Source: Pirellulales bacterium (lineage in GTDB: Bacteria; Planctomycetota; Planctomycetia; Pirellulales; JALHPA01). From it: a DNA stretch of 17,299 bases. Below the pieces are notes generated by a model. The model did no database searches, was not told the origin of the DNA, and worked only from the letters and a program-made list of their open reading frames with translations. This document shows, one piece after another, positions 1-9,442 of this stretch (its first letter is position 1; each line of letters begins with the position of its first letter). The stretch is taken from NCBI GenBank assembly GCA_022842745.1, contig JALHPA010000004.1:1-17299 (forward strand). The letters run 5' to 3'. The translations under genes were made by a program, and so were the position numbers.

Positions 1-1094
1 CGGACAATAATCTCGGAGCTGGCCCCATTGTCCGAGGCAAACAATATCAGCGTGTCATCGAACAATCGCAGCTCCTTCAACTTCTCCACGTACCGCCCAA
101 TCTCGCGATCCATCCGGTCGATCATCGCCGCGTGAATCGCCATCTTCGTCGCCTGGAAGCGTCGCTGCTCATCGCTCAAATCCCCCCACGGCGCCGCGCG
201 GCCAACTTCTCCTTCCCCCAGCCTTCTCATCGATTCGGGGGACGGATACCGCGGGCCAAGCTGCCGTTCCAATGGAGACAGCGTCGTGCGCAACAAGCCC
301 ATCTTTTGTTGCCGCCCAAACCGCTCCTCGCGCGCCTTCTCCCAGCCGTCCAGATACTTGTCGCGGTACCTCGCGATATCCTCCGGCAAAGCATGCAGCG
401 GAAAATGCGGCGCAATGAACGGAATGTACTGAAAAAACGGCTTACCGCCCTGCTCCGCCGCATGATCCCCCGCACATTCAATCGCGTGGTCAATGATCGC
501 CCTCGTGACGTAATATCCGGTCTCGTCGGCTGCCGGCTGAATCGGCCGGTCGTCGAGCAGGTTGCCCCGCGCGGTAAAGTAGTTGCCGTCGTTGTTGATC
601 CACAGCGACCGGTCGAAGCCCCCCTTCAACACCGGTCCGTCCACGTGCCACTTCCCGCTGTGATAACTACGGTAGCCGGCGGACTTGAGCAACTCCGGCA
701 GCAATCGAGCCCACGGCGGCCGAACGCCCTGCACGCCCCCCCCCACTCCTGGCAGCGCGTCCCGGCGGATTTGCTGGGCATAATATCCCGTCAACAGCGC
801 CCCCCGCGTCGGCCAGCAGCGCGCGGTGTTATAAAACTGAGTAAAACGAACGCCGTTCTGCGCCAACGCATCCAGATTCGGCGTCGCGATCTCGCCCCCG
901 TAGCAACCGAGGTCGGAAAAACCCATGTCGTCCGCCAGCAAGATCACCACGTTCGGAGGCTTGTTTCCCGCGGTTGTTGCCCCGCTCCCAACGGGATTGG
1001 CTGCCTGGGAAGATTGCCCAAGCGCCAACGGCGCATGGGCGCTCAGCACGAGCAAAACCACGATTGGAACAGTACGGCGAAAAAGCACACTCAT
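1..1094 (-). CDS. Secreted sulfatase, N-terminal part (gene continues past the left edge)
   Basis: Reading the minus strand from the ATG at 1094 gives about 364 open residues with no stop before the window edge. Residues 1-27 form a signal peptide (RR near the start, hydrophobic core, LALGQ cleavage region). The sulfatase fold follows: metal-binding LADDMGFSDLG (DD55-56), TPNLD at 71-75, the formylglycine motif CWPTRGALLTG with Cys93, SGKWH with K148/H150, APH with H230 and a second metal site SDNG near 354-357. The family hydrolyses sulfate esters, and Cys93 would be converted to formylglycine by an enzyme encoded elsewhere. The core motif reads C-x-P-T-R where C-x-P/A-S-R is commonest. The gene starts 29 bp after the stop of the upstream sulfatase, so the two are probably cotranscribed. 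No clear ribosome binding site is visible. The substrate cannot be read from sequence. Confidence 0.95.
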   Translation of the reverse strand, partial: MSVLFRRTVPIVVLLVLSAHAPLALGQSSQAANPVGSGATTAGNKPPNVVILLADDMGFSDLGCYGGEIATPNLDALAQNGVRFTQFYNTARCWPTRGALLTGYYAQQIRRDALPGVGGGVQGVRPPWARLLPELLKSAGYRSYHSGKWHVDGPVLKGGFDRSLWINNDGNYFTARGNLLDDRPIQPAADETGYYVTRAIIDHAIECAGDHAAEQGGKPFFQYIPFIAPHFPLHALPEDIARYRDKYLDGWEKAREERFGRQQKMGLLRTTLSPLERQLGPRYPSPESMRRLGEGEVGRAAPWGDLSDEQRRFQATKMAIHAAMIDRMDREIGRYVEKLKELRLFDDTLILFASDNGASSEIIV

Positions 1095-1123
1095 GAGATT
1101 GGGGGTTGAAGGGCAACGAACAT

Positions 1124-2569
1124 TCATTCGCCGGCTGCCAATTCTTTGAACGTCCTCATAATATCCAACGTATCGCCCATCTCCTTCTGCAGCGCAATCA
1201 ATTGATGAAAGCATTGGCGTTTGCGCGCTGCGTGCCGCAGGTCGTCGGCCAGATCGTGCTGCTCGTGCGGATCGTGGGCCAAATCAAACAATCGAATTTT
1301 GCTCGCCTTGGGGTAGGCGATCAACTTCCATCCCTCCCACGTCACCGCCCGCTGCAAATCGAGATAAGCGCCATAAACGGCCGGATACTCCGACTTCCGC
1401 TCGGTCTCGCGCAAAAACGGCCCCAAACTGCGAAAGAACATCTGCCGCGGCCGTTCCACTCCCGCCATCTCGAGCGTCGTCGGGACCGCGTCCTGCAAAT
1501 AGACCGCTGCCTCCACCGATCGATTCTTCGGCAAACCCGGCCCCGCCACGATCAACGGCACGCGCACGCTGTGATCGTACACATTCTGCTTCCCGAATAA
1601 CCCATGCTGCCCTATCGCCAGCCCATGATCCGCCGTGAAACAAATCCAGGTCTTATCGGCCAGTCCGCTCCGCTCAAGCGCGTCCAAAATGCGCCCAATC
1701 TGCGCGTCCAAGTGCGTGATCAGCGCATAGTATTCCTGCCGATGGACCTGCACCGCGTGCTTCGTCCGCGGCATCGGGGCCAGGCTCTCGTCCCGCAATT
1801 CGTGCGCGCAGCCGATCGCTTCCCGATAGGGATAAGCGTCGAGGAAGTTACTCGGCGCCTTGATCCGACTGAGTGGATATCTTTCCAGGTACTCCGTCGG
1901 CGCCTGCCGCGGATCGTGCGGCGCGTTGAACGCCACGTAGAAAAAACTCGGCTGCTCCCGCCCCTTGGCGTCCGTAAAAAAATCGATTGCGTCGTCCGCC
2001 GTAACCTCGCTCCAATGCCGGCCCCCTTCCCAGTAGCCCCCCAGCGCGCGATCGTCGGAACGCCACGGTTCGCTCTCCCCCTCCCGCGGACGATGGTACG
2101 CGGAGGGGTGCGTCCCCGGCATCGCCCCCCGAATGTGCCGCACAACGTCGAAGCACGCGGCAGCCTCCACCGGAATGTGCCATTTCCCCGTACCGTAAGT
2201 CCGGTAGCCTGCCTGTTTCAGCAACTGCGGCCACAGTGCCCCCGCCTGCCGTTCCCGCTCCATCTGCGGATGCACCGCGCGCGCATCCCACAAACTCCTC
2301 CCCGTAATCAGCATCGCCCGGCTGGCCACACACACCGCCCCCGTCCACGATCCCATGTTATAAGCGCGTCGAAAACTCGTCCCCCGCCCCGCCAGCCGGT
2401 CCAGGTTCGGCGTATCGATGTCGGTCTGCTGCCAGGCCCCGATCGACTGAAAACAAAGATCGTCCGCGAACAGAAACAGGATATGCGGCCGATCCTTTGA
2501 TGCGGCCCGCGCAAAAATCGGCGCGCCAGCCGCGAACACCATCAGCCAGAAAAAACATCGCCGCGCCAT
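1124..2569 (-). CDS. Secreted sulfatase (choline-sulfatase/heparan-sulfatase-like)
   Basis: A complete 481-residue protein of usual sulfatase length. Residues 1-23 are a signal peptide (hydrophobic core, ARAA cleavage region). Motifs in order are FADDL with metal-binding DD36-37, DTPNLDRLA at 52-60, the formylglycine motif CVASRAMLITG with Cys80, GTGKWH at 126-131, APHDP with H218, FTADHG with D314/H315, GKQNVYDHSVRVP at 326-338 and a C-terminal segment with DLAHDPHEQHDL, typical of this family. It should hydrolyse a sulfate ester of a carbohydrate or small organic substrate in the periplasm or outside the cell. The ATG at 2569 has a strong GGAGGA ribosome binding site 7 nt upstream. It is the first gene of a probable two-sulfatase operon. 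The two paralogs share the fold but differ clearly outside the motifs, so they are not a recent duplication and may act on different linkages. Confidence 0.96.
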   Translation of the reverse strand: MARRCFFWLMVFAAGAPIFARAASKDRPHILFLFADDLCFQSIGAWQQTDIDTPNLDRLAGRGTSFRRAYNMGSWTGAVCVASRAMLITGRSLWDARAVHPQMERERQAGALWPQLLKQAGYRTYGTGKWHIPVEAAACFDVVRHIRGAMPGTHPSAYHRPREGESEPWRSDDRALGGYWEGGRHWSEVTADDAIDFFTDAKGREQPSFFYVAFNAPHDPRQAPTEYLERYPLSRIKAPSNFLDAYPYREAIGCAHELRDESLAPMPRTKHAVQVHRQEYYALITHLDAQIGRILDALERSGLADKTWICFTADHGLAIGQHGLFGKQNVYDHSVRVPLIVAGPGLPKNRSVEAAVYLQDAVPTTLEMAGVERPRQMFFRSLGPFLRETERKSEYPAVYGAYLDLQRAVTWEGWKLIAYPKASKIRLFDLAHDPHEQHDLADDLRHAARKRQCFHQLIALQKEMGDTLDIMRTFKELAAGE

Positions 2570-2986
2570 CGCGAAGTCCTCCCCCCCGCAAACCGAGACG
2601 CCACCGCTCCGCTTACGACTACGTCGGTGTCGCGGATCCCGCCCAGTGTAACAGGCCGGCTCGGCCTATGGCGAGCGCGACCAAATCCACGAGCCCCCCG
2701 TGCCCCGGTGCGGCCCTCCACTGCCTGCCCCAATCTGTGGATCAGCCCGGCAAAACAGCGCCCCTTGTTGGGTATCCGCCCCCGCTTGGCTCAAAGGTCG
2801 GCCTGCTGGCGCCAGCGCCTCTTCCGGAGCAACCGTTCTCACCCGCGTGACTCGACCTCCAGGATGTAGTACCCTCCTACAGGGCTTGTGCCGCCGCGGG
2901 AGGGAAGCCGGGGGGGATCTCTCCATCGATTCCCGGCCGCGGGCAGAAAATGCCCCGTTCCTCCCGGTACGCGGATGGATTGAGCA
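2570..2986. other. Divergent intergenic region (417 bp) between sulfatase operon and giant membrane protein gene
   Basis: No convincing gene lies here; open frames on both strands are high-GC shadows. It must carry promoters for both directions, but I cannot point to a convincing -35/-10 pair. Small symmetries are visible: a perfect 12 bp palindrome GCTGGCGCCAGC at 2805-2816, a 6 bp-arm hairpin AGGCCG/CGGCCT at 2653-2667 with a 3 nt loop, and TGTAG/CTACA arms around 2864-2880. At this GC content short palindromes are common, so only the 12 bp one deserves consideration as an operator. Confidence 0.6.
2577..2582 (-). promoter_or_regulatory. Shine-Dalgarno of the upstream sulfatase
   Basis: On the minus strand GGAGGA lies 7 nt before the ATG at 2569, inside a G-rich run. 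It supports that start. Most other genes here lack so clear a site. Confidence 0.7.
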
Positions 2987-5900
2987 ATGTCGTACCTTAT
3001 CGAGCTGCTCCTGATACTGGCGATCTTGTTGATCGTCGTCACGCTGGTCGGGCACGGCCTCTGGGTGTTCTTCGCGCGCATCTTTGGTTCGCACAGCCCG
3101 GCGGCGACGCGAGAGCCGTGCCCGCGCTGCAACCTTCAACTCCCCCGCAGCGGCGGCTGTCCAGGCTGCGGCTGGGCCAATGCCCCATCTCCGCAGGCAC
3201 GTCTGACAGACTCCCTATCGCTATTGCAAACGCAGATCATATCGCTCGCCCGCCGGGGCCTATTGGATGGCCGAACGCGGGACCATTTGTTGCAATCGCT
3301 CGCCGACGCCTTCATCGGCATCCCGGCGGAACCGAAACCCGTCGTCTCCGCCCGCGCCGCGAGTTTCCAGCAGCCAACGGCGACACTGGCCGAAGCGGAT
3401 TCCGCACAGCCCATCCTGGCCGAACTGGCGCCGCAACCTGGCCTCTCCCCGGTGGAAATCCCCGCCGTGCCTGCCACAGAATCTCCAGCCGCGACCGACT
3501 GGGTCCCGGCGCAACTGGTCCCAGAAGCCGTCGAGTCCGCGCCCCGAACAACCGAACCGCTCCGCCAAAGCCGCGACATCGCCCAACGCGCCCGAGACTA
3601 CGCCGCCCGGCAAGCGGCCCTGGCCGACAATCTAGGCGAAACCGCCCCAGCCCCCCCCTCCAGCAAACCCCGTCGGCCGTTCGCGGAAGTCTTCGCTGCT
3701 TTCTTGGAACAGAGCAATATCCGCTGGGGAGAATTCGTTGGCGGCCTGCTGATCGTTTGTTGCTCGATCGCCCTGGTGATCAGCTTCTGGTCCGCGATCG
3801 CCGAGCGACCCTTTCTCAAATTTTTCGTCTTCAACGGCGTCACCGCCGCCATCTTCGCCGTCGGCTTCTATAGCTTCCGACGATGGCGGCTGGAAAACAC
3901 CAGCCAGGGGCTATTGCTCATCGGTACGTTGCTTGTGCCGTTGAATTTCCTCGCCATCGCCGCGATTGCCCATCCAGAACGCGGCTTCCATCCGCTCACG
4001 CTAGCCGGTGAGGCCTTTTCCTCCGCCCTTTTCGCGGGTCTGGTCGCGCTCGCCGCCCGCCAGGCGCTCAAAACGCCCCCCCTCCTGTTGACGATCGGCG
4101 TTATCGTCCCCTCCATCCTCACCCTGGTCATCCGCCGGCACGTCGACGCCGCAACCCCTCCAGAACTGCTTGCAACCCTCGCAGGGGGTGTCATTGCGAG
4201 TTTCCTAGCGACGAACGGTTGGCAGGTCGTCCGTGCCGGCCGCGGACCCGCGTTCGGCGCTCCGCAAGCCTGGCCGCTGCTCGTGCTCTTGGGTGCTTCC
4301 GCCTTTGCGATCGCCTTGCCGCTCGGCCTGTTGCTCGTCAACAGCGAGCAGCCTGCGGTGACGCTCCGTAATCTAGCGCCCCTCTGCGTTCCGGCCGCTC
4401 TCCCTTGCCTTGGGGTGGGGGCAATTTTTTGGACGCGATTGATGGGGACCGAAACCGGCGCTCTCCGCACCGTCGGGGCCACGGTCGGATTGCTCGGCCT
4501 GGCACTCATACTTGTCGGCAACCTGCTCGCCTGGCCCCTTGCCGGACAACTCCTCCTCTCGGCGTTACTGACCGCCATCGTCACGGCCTTCCTCGCCCTC
4601 GCGCTGCGAATTCCCGCCGCTCTCTGGCCCCCGGTGGCCTGCGCCGCCTGGATCGCGCTCCTCGCGGCCTTGCTCGCCCGCGGAGACATTTCCTGGGCTT
4701 CGTCCGCCGACTCCATGCTCCAGTCAGTGCTCTCTCCCTTCGCCGCGGCCGCCCTCACCGCCATTGCCTTGCTTTGGGGCCTCGCCGGCAGCGCCCTGGC
4801 GTTCGCTCGCCGGATACTTCCGCTCGCCCAGCCTCTCATCGGCGTCGCCGCCGGCGCGGCCGCGGCTAGCATCGCCGTCGCGGCCCACAACGGCTGGGGC
4901 GTCGTCAACGATCCCTCAGGCGCCGCCATCATCTTTCTGATTCAAGCCTCGCTCGTCACGGTGGGGGCCGCCTGGATCGATCGGCCCCGCTGGACCTGGC
5001 TGGCCGCGGCCCTCTGGCTCCTCGCCTGTGCCCAATCCTGCGTCTTCACGTACGTGGAAGTTTGGAATCTCACTCAGCCTTGGCTCATGGCGTGTTTGTC
5101 GCACACCCTCGCCCTGGCTGCCATCGCCCTCGTCGCGGCGCTGCTACGATCCCACCCTGGCATTTCCCTATTCGCGCATACCCTCTGCCAGGCATCTTCC
5201 GCGACCGCTTTGGTCGCGGCGATTTGGACGGTTGGCCTCGTCCCCTGGGAAACCTCCACCTTTCTGGCGATCTCCTGCGGCGCTCTGTTCGCCGCCTGGA
5301 CGATCGTCAGCGTCGTCGCCGGCTGGGAAGGATTGCTGGAGCTGGCAAAGCTCGCTCTCCTCGGCATCGTCGTCTCCATTACCGCCCATGTCTTATCGTC
5401 CCGCTCCTGGTTCCAGTCGTCGGAGATTCCCTGGTTGGAACCCTGGACCTGGCAGGCGATCGGCCTGTCCGTTTCCGCCCTCGCGCTCGCCTGGCTGCTG
5501 CTTCGAATCGGGTTGAAGACCCTGCGGCCAAAAACCGTCGTCGCCCCATCCGGTCCCAGAGCCAGGCTCGCCTCAGGTCTGGTCCGGTTGCGCCGCTGGA
5601 TAACTCGCGATTCCCTTCCCTTTGACAGTCGTCTCTGCGCCGCGGCGATCGGCCTGCTGGTTTTGCTTGCGATCTACGGTGCTTTGCCCGGCACGGTTCA
5701 AGAACTCTCCCCTCCTCTCCCCACCTCCGCTATCCCCTCGCAAATCAACAACTCCACCCCGTTCTCCGAGGCAGCAGCCTCAACCCTCCCCTCGAATCAA
5801 GAATCGGCCCTAGCGCGCGGCGCAGTCCCCCTGTCCTCCTTCGAACTGCTCTCCATTCCTCACGTCCACGCCTACGGCTGGGGGAGCTGGCTCCTGTGGG

Positions 5901-8900
5901 GCGCTTGCTTGCTGTTGCTCGGCGCCAGCGCTCGCCTCGACTACGTCACCTGGAAAGCGGTCGGCCTGGTCGGCGTTTTGACGGTCGCCGTGCCGCTCGC
6001 CAGCGCCCGCTGGGAGTCCGAAGCGGCCGTCGCCTCGGCCATCCGCTGGCTGACCAGCCTGTCTCTGTTCACGGGATCGGCCCTGATGTGGATTCGCGCG
6101 CCGCGGCATCTGGTCCCCCTGCCGGCGGCCGCGACTCCGGTGCCGGCGGCCGCGGCGCCCGTCCTCAAGTCGGACCCCGTGTCCAACGACGCGATCAACA
6201 TTGTCGCACTGATTCTGGCCACCATTCCCTTGGCCGCGATGCTGGGGGCGTTTGCCCTCTCCACCGCGCTGCGCGGGGGAGTGCCCGGCTACTCTAGCCT
6301 GCTTATCGCCCCGGCCGCCGGGATTGCGGCCATGATCGCCGTCGTCGCTTGGCTCAGCCAGCGAAAACCGTTTTCCCCTGATGCCCCCGCCGCCTGGCGA
6401 CGCCAGGTCTCTTCCCTCGGCCTGTTCTTCTCCATCGTCTTGCTTGCGGCGGTCTCGCTTCATGTGCTGACCCTTTCTATCCAACAGAACCCCGTCCTCG
6501 GGCCAAATCCCGGCTCTTGGTTCGCTCGAATTCCACCCGCCGCATCCTACGGCTTCCCCCTCCTGCTCGCAGGCATCGCCCTAGCCGGAATTGCCATCCG
6601 CGAGCGCGAATCGTTCTACTCCGTCGCTGCGGCCCTCGCCTTGTGCTTGGCCGCGTCGGCTGCACACATCTTGCGCATCCAAGACCTGAGCCTCCCCTTC
6701 ACTGCGGGCGATTGGCTCGGCCTCGCCCAGTTAAACTCCGCCGCCCTGGCGTCCTATGCCCTTCTTTGGATGGGGGCACTTGCACGCTACGGGGAGCTGC
6801 CCAAGATACCCGTTGAACTTCAACCACGCGGTTTTGCCCTTCATAAGCCGCTCGTCGCTCTCGTCGCGCTTGCCGGCGGATTGCAACTGCTGGTGCTCGC
6901 CAGCGTTTCCGGATCTCTGTTTTGGAACGGCGTTCCCGGAGCGCTATCCCTCTCCGCCGGCAGCCTCTGGGGATGGATCAGTCTGGCCATCGTCGCCGCG
7001 GCGTTCTTCGCCATCCGTCGCCAGCCCGCGGCCCTCTGGACCTTGCGCCACGGCTGGGTGTTCGTTCTCGCCGGCGGCATCCTGACCGCGTCGACCATCG
7101 CCCGCCAGTATCCATTCGAGTGGTTTAGTTCCCAGGCGTTGCTGCTTGCCGTTGCCTCCGCCGGCTGGACTTGCCTCATCCTGAATTGGCTTGCCCTGCG
7201 GCTCTCCCCGTCGCTTCGCGAATCAACCTCGCCCGGTAGCCGAAGTCGCACCTCCGCGGTCTCTCGTTGGACGGTGCTCATTACCATCGCCTCGATCGTT
7301 GTCGGATTCCGCCTCTTCGACGGCGCGCCCCAGGCGCCCCGTTGGGTTGCCGCCGCAACCTTGAACGCCGGTCTCTTGTTTGCCGCGCTTGCGGTGTGGT
7401 CGACCGGCCGCTGGCCCCTCTACGCCGCCGCCAGCCAACTCCATGTCGCAACGACAATCCTCTGGGCCGATGCGAATCCGGTCGGCCAAACCTTCTGGGA
7501 CTTCGCGGCCGCCCACCTCGTCGTCCTCGCCTTGCCCGTTCCCGCGTGGCTTGCCTTTGAGCGCCAAGCGATTCGCCGCCGCTCGCCCGCGGCGCGGCTC
7601 ATACTCCCCCCCTGGCATCGCGTGGCTGCCTGGCTTGGCATCGTCGGCGCCGGTCTCAATGCATACTCCCACCTCGCCGCGAACCTCTTTAGCCTCCAGC
7701 CCGCCTCCTCCGGACCTTGGACTTGGCTGGCCATCGCCTCCATCTGGGTGGCAACGTTGACCCTCGTTTGGGAACGCGTCTCCCGAGTCTCGATCGCCGC
7801 TGCTTATCTGGCCGGTCTGCTCTCCTGCGCCACCCTGTTGGGTTTCTTGGGTCTTTCGGCCGACTGGCTGTCGTGGACTGGCCTGATGGTGCTGGCCGCC
7901 TTCAATGTCGCCGCTAGCTACCTCTGGAGTCAGCGCGGCGCACTCCGCGCGCTGGCCGATCGGCTGGGCCGGCCGGTCGAACCCGATTTGGCGACGCGCG
8001 GCCTCGATTGGCTCATCGCCTCCAACAGCCTCTTGGCAACGCTGGTCGTCGCACTCGCCGGTTGGGTCGAATGGACTTACTCCGACCTCGCGCTCCGGTT
8101 CGGCGCCGCGCAAGCAGCCCTTGCGCAAGCAATCGCTTTGGGCCTCTTGGCCTACGGCCGTCGCCGGTCCCAATTGCAAGCCGCCTCCCTCCTCGTGGGC
8201 GCGCTCGGAGCGGTTGCCTTCGGATGGTCATGGCTCGCTCCCGACCAGCCCGGCGTGCTCCTCGATCGGGCCGTGATCGCCATGGCCGCCCTCGCAGGCA
8301 TGGCCGCCCTGTATGGACTGCTGCTCAGCAAGCTCTCCAAAACTCGCAACGACTGGCTCGCGGCCGCCGAACGGGTCGCTCCCCCGTTATTGGTCGCCGC
8401 GGCGCTTGTGCTTGTGCTGGTCATGGGACTTGAGGTGGCAAGCTTCGTCCGTCACGGAGAGGCCGTTACCAGCTTTGGCTCGGTGGTGACCGTTGCGATC
8501 ACTCTCGTCGTTTTAGCGGCCGCCTCCCTGGTCGCCGCGCTGGTTCCCGGACGCGACCCACTCGGCCTCTCCGAACGCGGGCGAACCGCCTACGTATACG
8601 CCGCCGAGGCCCTCCTCGCGGTCCTGTTTCTGCACTTGCGCGTCTGTCTGCCCTGGTTATTCACCGGCCGCTTCCGGCAGTTCTGGCCGCTGATCGTAAT
8701 GTTGTTGGCCTTTGTCGGGGTGGGGCTGGGCGAGCTGTTTCGCCGCCAAAAGCGCTTGGTCCTTGCCGAGCCGCTCGAGCGCAGCGGAGCGCTCCTGCCG
8801 CTGCTCCCTGTCGCTGGTTTCTGGCTGGTCCCGAGCGAGGTTCATTTCTCCGTCGTCATGGTTGCCGCCGCCGCGATCTATTCCGTCCTTTCGATCCGGC

Positions 8901-9442
8901 GGAAATCGTTTGGATTTGGCGTCCTAGCGGCGCTCATGGCCAACGGCGGTCTCTGGTACCTCCTCGCCCAGGCCGACGGTTGGGGCTTCATCCGGCATCC
9001 GCAACTGTGGTGCATTCCTCCGGCGGTATGCGTGCTGGCCGCGGCCTACTTGAACCGCGATCGACTGACCGACTCCCAATTTGCCTCCGTTCGTTACGGC
9101 GCCACCACGGCCATCTACGTCACCTCCACCGCCGACATCTTCATCAATGGCGTCGCGGAACAGCCCTGGCTGCCGATCGTTTTGGCCGGTCTCTCGCTCG
9201 CCGGAATTTTCGCCGGAATTTTCCTCCGCGTTCGCAGCTTCCTGATCCTCGGCGCCGGCTTCTTGATCCTCTCGTTGCTCACCGTCATCTGGCACGCCGC
9301 CGTGGACCTGGAACAAACCTGGATCTGGGCCGCCACCGGTATCGTGACCGGAATCCTCATCATCGCGCTATTTGCAGTGTTCGAGAAAAAACGCGATGAT
9401 GTCCTCCGCATGGTCGACGAATTCAAACACTGGCGCGCTTGA
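2987..9442 (+). CDS. Giant polytopic membrane protein with N-terminal zinc ribbon (2151 aa)
   Basis: Function unknown. Residues 2-30 form one membrane anchor. A zinc ribbon follows with Cys pairs CPRC (45-48) and CPGC (58-61). A short helical segment (about 70-112) and a Pro/Ala/Glu-rich linker lead to about residue 235. The conserved-looking stretch SNIRWGEFVGGLLIV (243-257) opens the membrane domain. By eye I count nearly 60 hydrophobic segments to the end, interrupted by a basic loop near 840-880, a Ser/Pro-rich loop near 905-950 and an Ala/Pro loop near 1040-1065. The C-terminus (about 2129-2151) is charged and probably cytoplasmic. The first membrane block resembles DUF2157-type membrane domains. 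The C-terminal block, with NRDRL and STADIFING, matches my memory of conserved planctomycete hypothetical proteins. No catalytic motif stands out. The ATG at 2987 has only a weak GGATGG upstream, but the anchor begins right after it. Other explanations are a transporter-like scaffold or an envelope assembly protein; I cannot choose. Confidence 0.9.
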   Translation: MSYLIELLLILAILLIVVTLVGHGLWVFFARIFGSHSPAATREPCPRCNLQLPRSGGCPGCGWANAPSPQARLTDSLSLLQTQIISLARRGLLDGRTRDHLLQSLADAFIGIPAEPKPVVSARAASFQQPTATLAEADSAQPILAELAPQPGLSPVEIPAVPATESPAATDWVPAQLVPEAVESAPRTTEPLRQSRDIAQRARDYAARQAALADNLGETAPAPPSSKPRRPFAEVFAAFLEQSNIRWGEFVGGLLIVCCSIALVISFWSAIAERPFLKFFVFNGVTAAIFAVGFYSFRRWRLENTSQGLLLIGTLLVPLNFLAIAAIAHPERGFHPLTLAGEAFSSALFAGLVALAARQALKTPPLLLTIGVIVPSILTLVIRRHVDAATPPELLATLAGGVIASFLATNGWQVVRAGRGPAFGAPQAWPLLVLLGASAFAIALPLGLLLVNSEQPAVTLRNLAPLCVPAALPCLGVGAIFWTRLMGTETGALRTVGATVGLLGLALILVGNLLAWPLAGQLLLSALLTAIVTAFLALALRIPAALWPPVACAAWIALLAALLARGDISWASSADSMLQSVLSPFAAAALTAIALLWGLAGSALAFARRILPLAQPLIGVAAGAAAASIAVAAHNGWGVVNDPSGAAIIFLIQASLVTVGAAWIDRPRWTWLAAALWLLACAQSCVFTYVEVWNLTQPWLMACLSHTLALAAIALVAALLRSHPGISLFAHTLCQASSATALVAAIWTVGLVPWETSTFLAISCGALFAAWTIVSVVAGWEGLLELAKLALLGIVVSITAHVLSSRSWFQSSEIPWLEPWTWQAIGLSVSALALAWLLLRIGLKTLRPKTVVAPSGPRARLASGLVRLRRWITRDSLPFDSRLCAAAIGLLVLLAIYGALPGTVQELSPPLPTSAIPSQINNSTPFSEAAASTLPSNQESALARGAVPLSSFELLSIPHVHAYGWGSWLLWGACLLLLGASARLDYVTWKAVGLVGVLTVAVPLASARWESEAAVASAIRWLTSLSLFTGSALMWIRAPRHLVPLPAAATPVPAAAAPVLKSDPVSNDAINIVALILATIPLAAMLGAFALSTALRGGVPGYSSLLIAPAAGIAAMIAVVAWLSQRKPFSPDAPAAWRRQVSSLGLFFSIVLLAAVSLHVLTLSIQQNPVLGPNPGSWFARIPPAASYGFPLLLAGIALAGIAIRERESFYSVAAALALCLAASAAHILRIQDLSLPFTAGDWLGLAQLNSAALASYALLWMGALARYGELPKIPVELQPRGFALHKPLVALVALAGGLQLLVLASVSGSLFWNGVPGALSLSAGSLWGWISLAIVAAAFFAIRRQPAALWTLRHGWVFVLAGGILTASTIARQYPFEWFSSQALLLAVASAGWTCLILNWLALRLSPSLRESTSPGSRSRTSAVSRWTVLITIASIVVGFRLFDGAPQAPRWVAAATLNAGLLFAALAVWSTGRWPLYAAASQLHVATTILWADANPVGQTFWDFAAAHLVVLALPVPAWLAFERQAIRRRSPAARLILPPWHRVAAWLGIVGAGLNAYSHLAANLFSLQPASSGPWTWLAIASIWVATLTLVWERVSRVSIAAAYLAGLLSCATLLGFLGLSADWLSWTGLMVLAAFNVAASYLWSQRGALRALADRLGRPVEPDLATRGLDWLIASNSLLATLVVALAGWVEWTYSDLALRFGAAQAALAQAIALGLLAYGRRRSQLQAASLLVGALGAVAFGWSWLAPDQPGVLLDRAVIAMAALAGMAALYGLLLSKLSKTRNDWLAAAERVAPPLLVAAALVLVLVMGLEVASFVRHGEAVTSFGSVVTVAITLVVLAAASLVAALVPGRDPLGLSERGRTAYVYAAEALLAVLFLHLRVCLPWLFTGRFRQFWPLIVMLLAFVGVGLGELFRRQKRLVLAEPLERSGALLPLLPVAGFWLVPSEVHFSVVMVAAAAIYSVLSIRRKSFGFGVLAALMANGGLWYLLAQADGWGFIRHPQLWCIPPAVCVLAAAYLNRDRLTDSQFASVRYGATTAIYVTSTADIFINGVAEQPWLPIVLAGLSLAGIFAGIFLRVRSFLILGAGFLILSLLTVIWHAAVDLEQTWIWAATGIVTGILIIALFAVFEKKRDDVLRMVDEFKHWRA

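Noticed and set aside
132..2500. Long plus-strand open frames at 132-1109 and 1604-2500
   Set aside because: They are antisense to two sulfatases that carry every family motif. Their Arg/Pro-rich translations are typical high-GC shadows.
7223..8179. 318-codon minus-strand open frame inside the giant membrane protein gene
   Set aside because: It is a hydrophilic, compositionally biased shadow. The plus frame is continuous and shows regular membrane segments.
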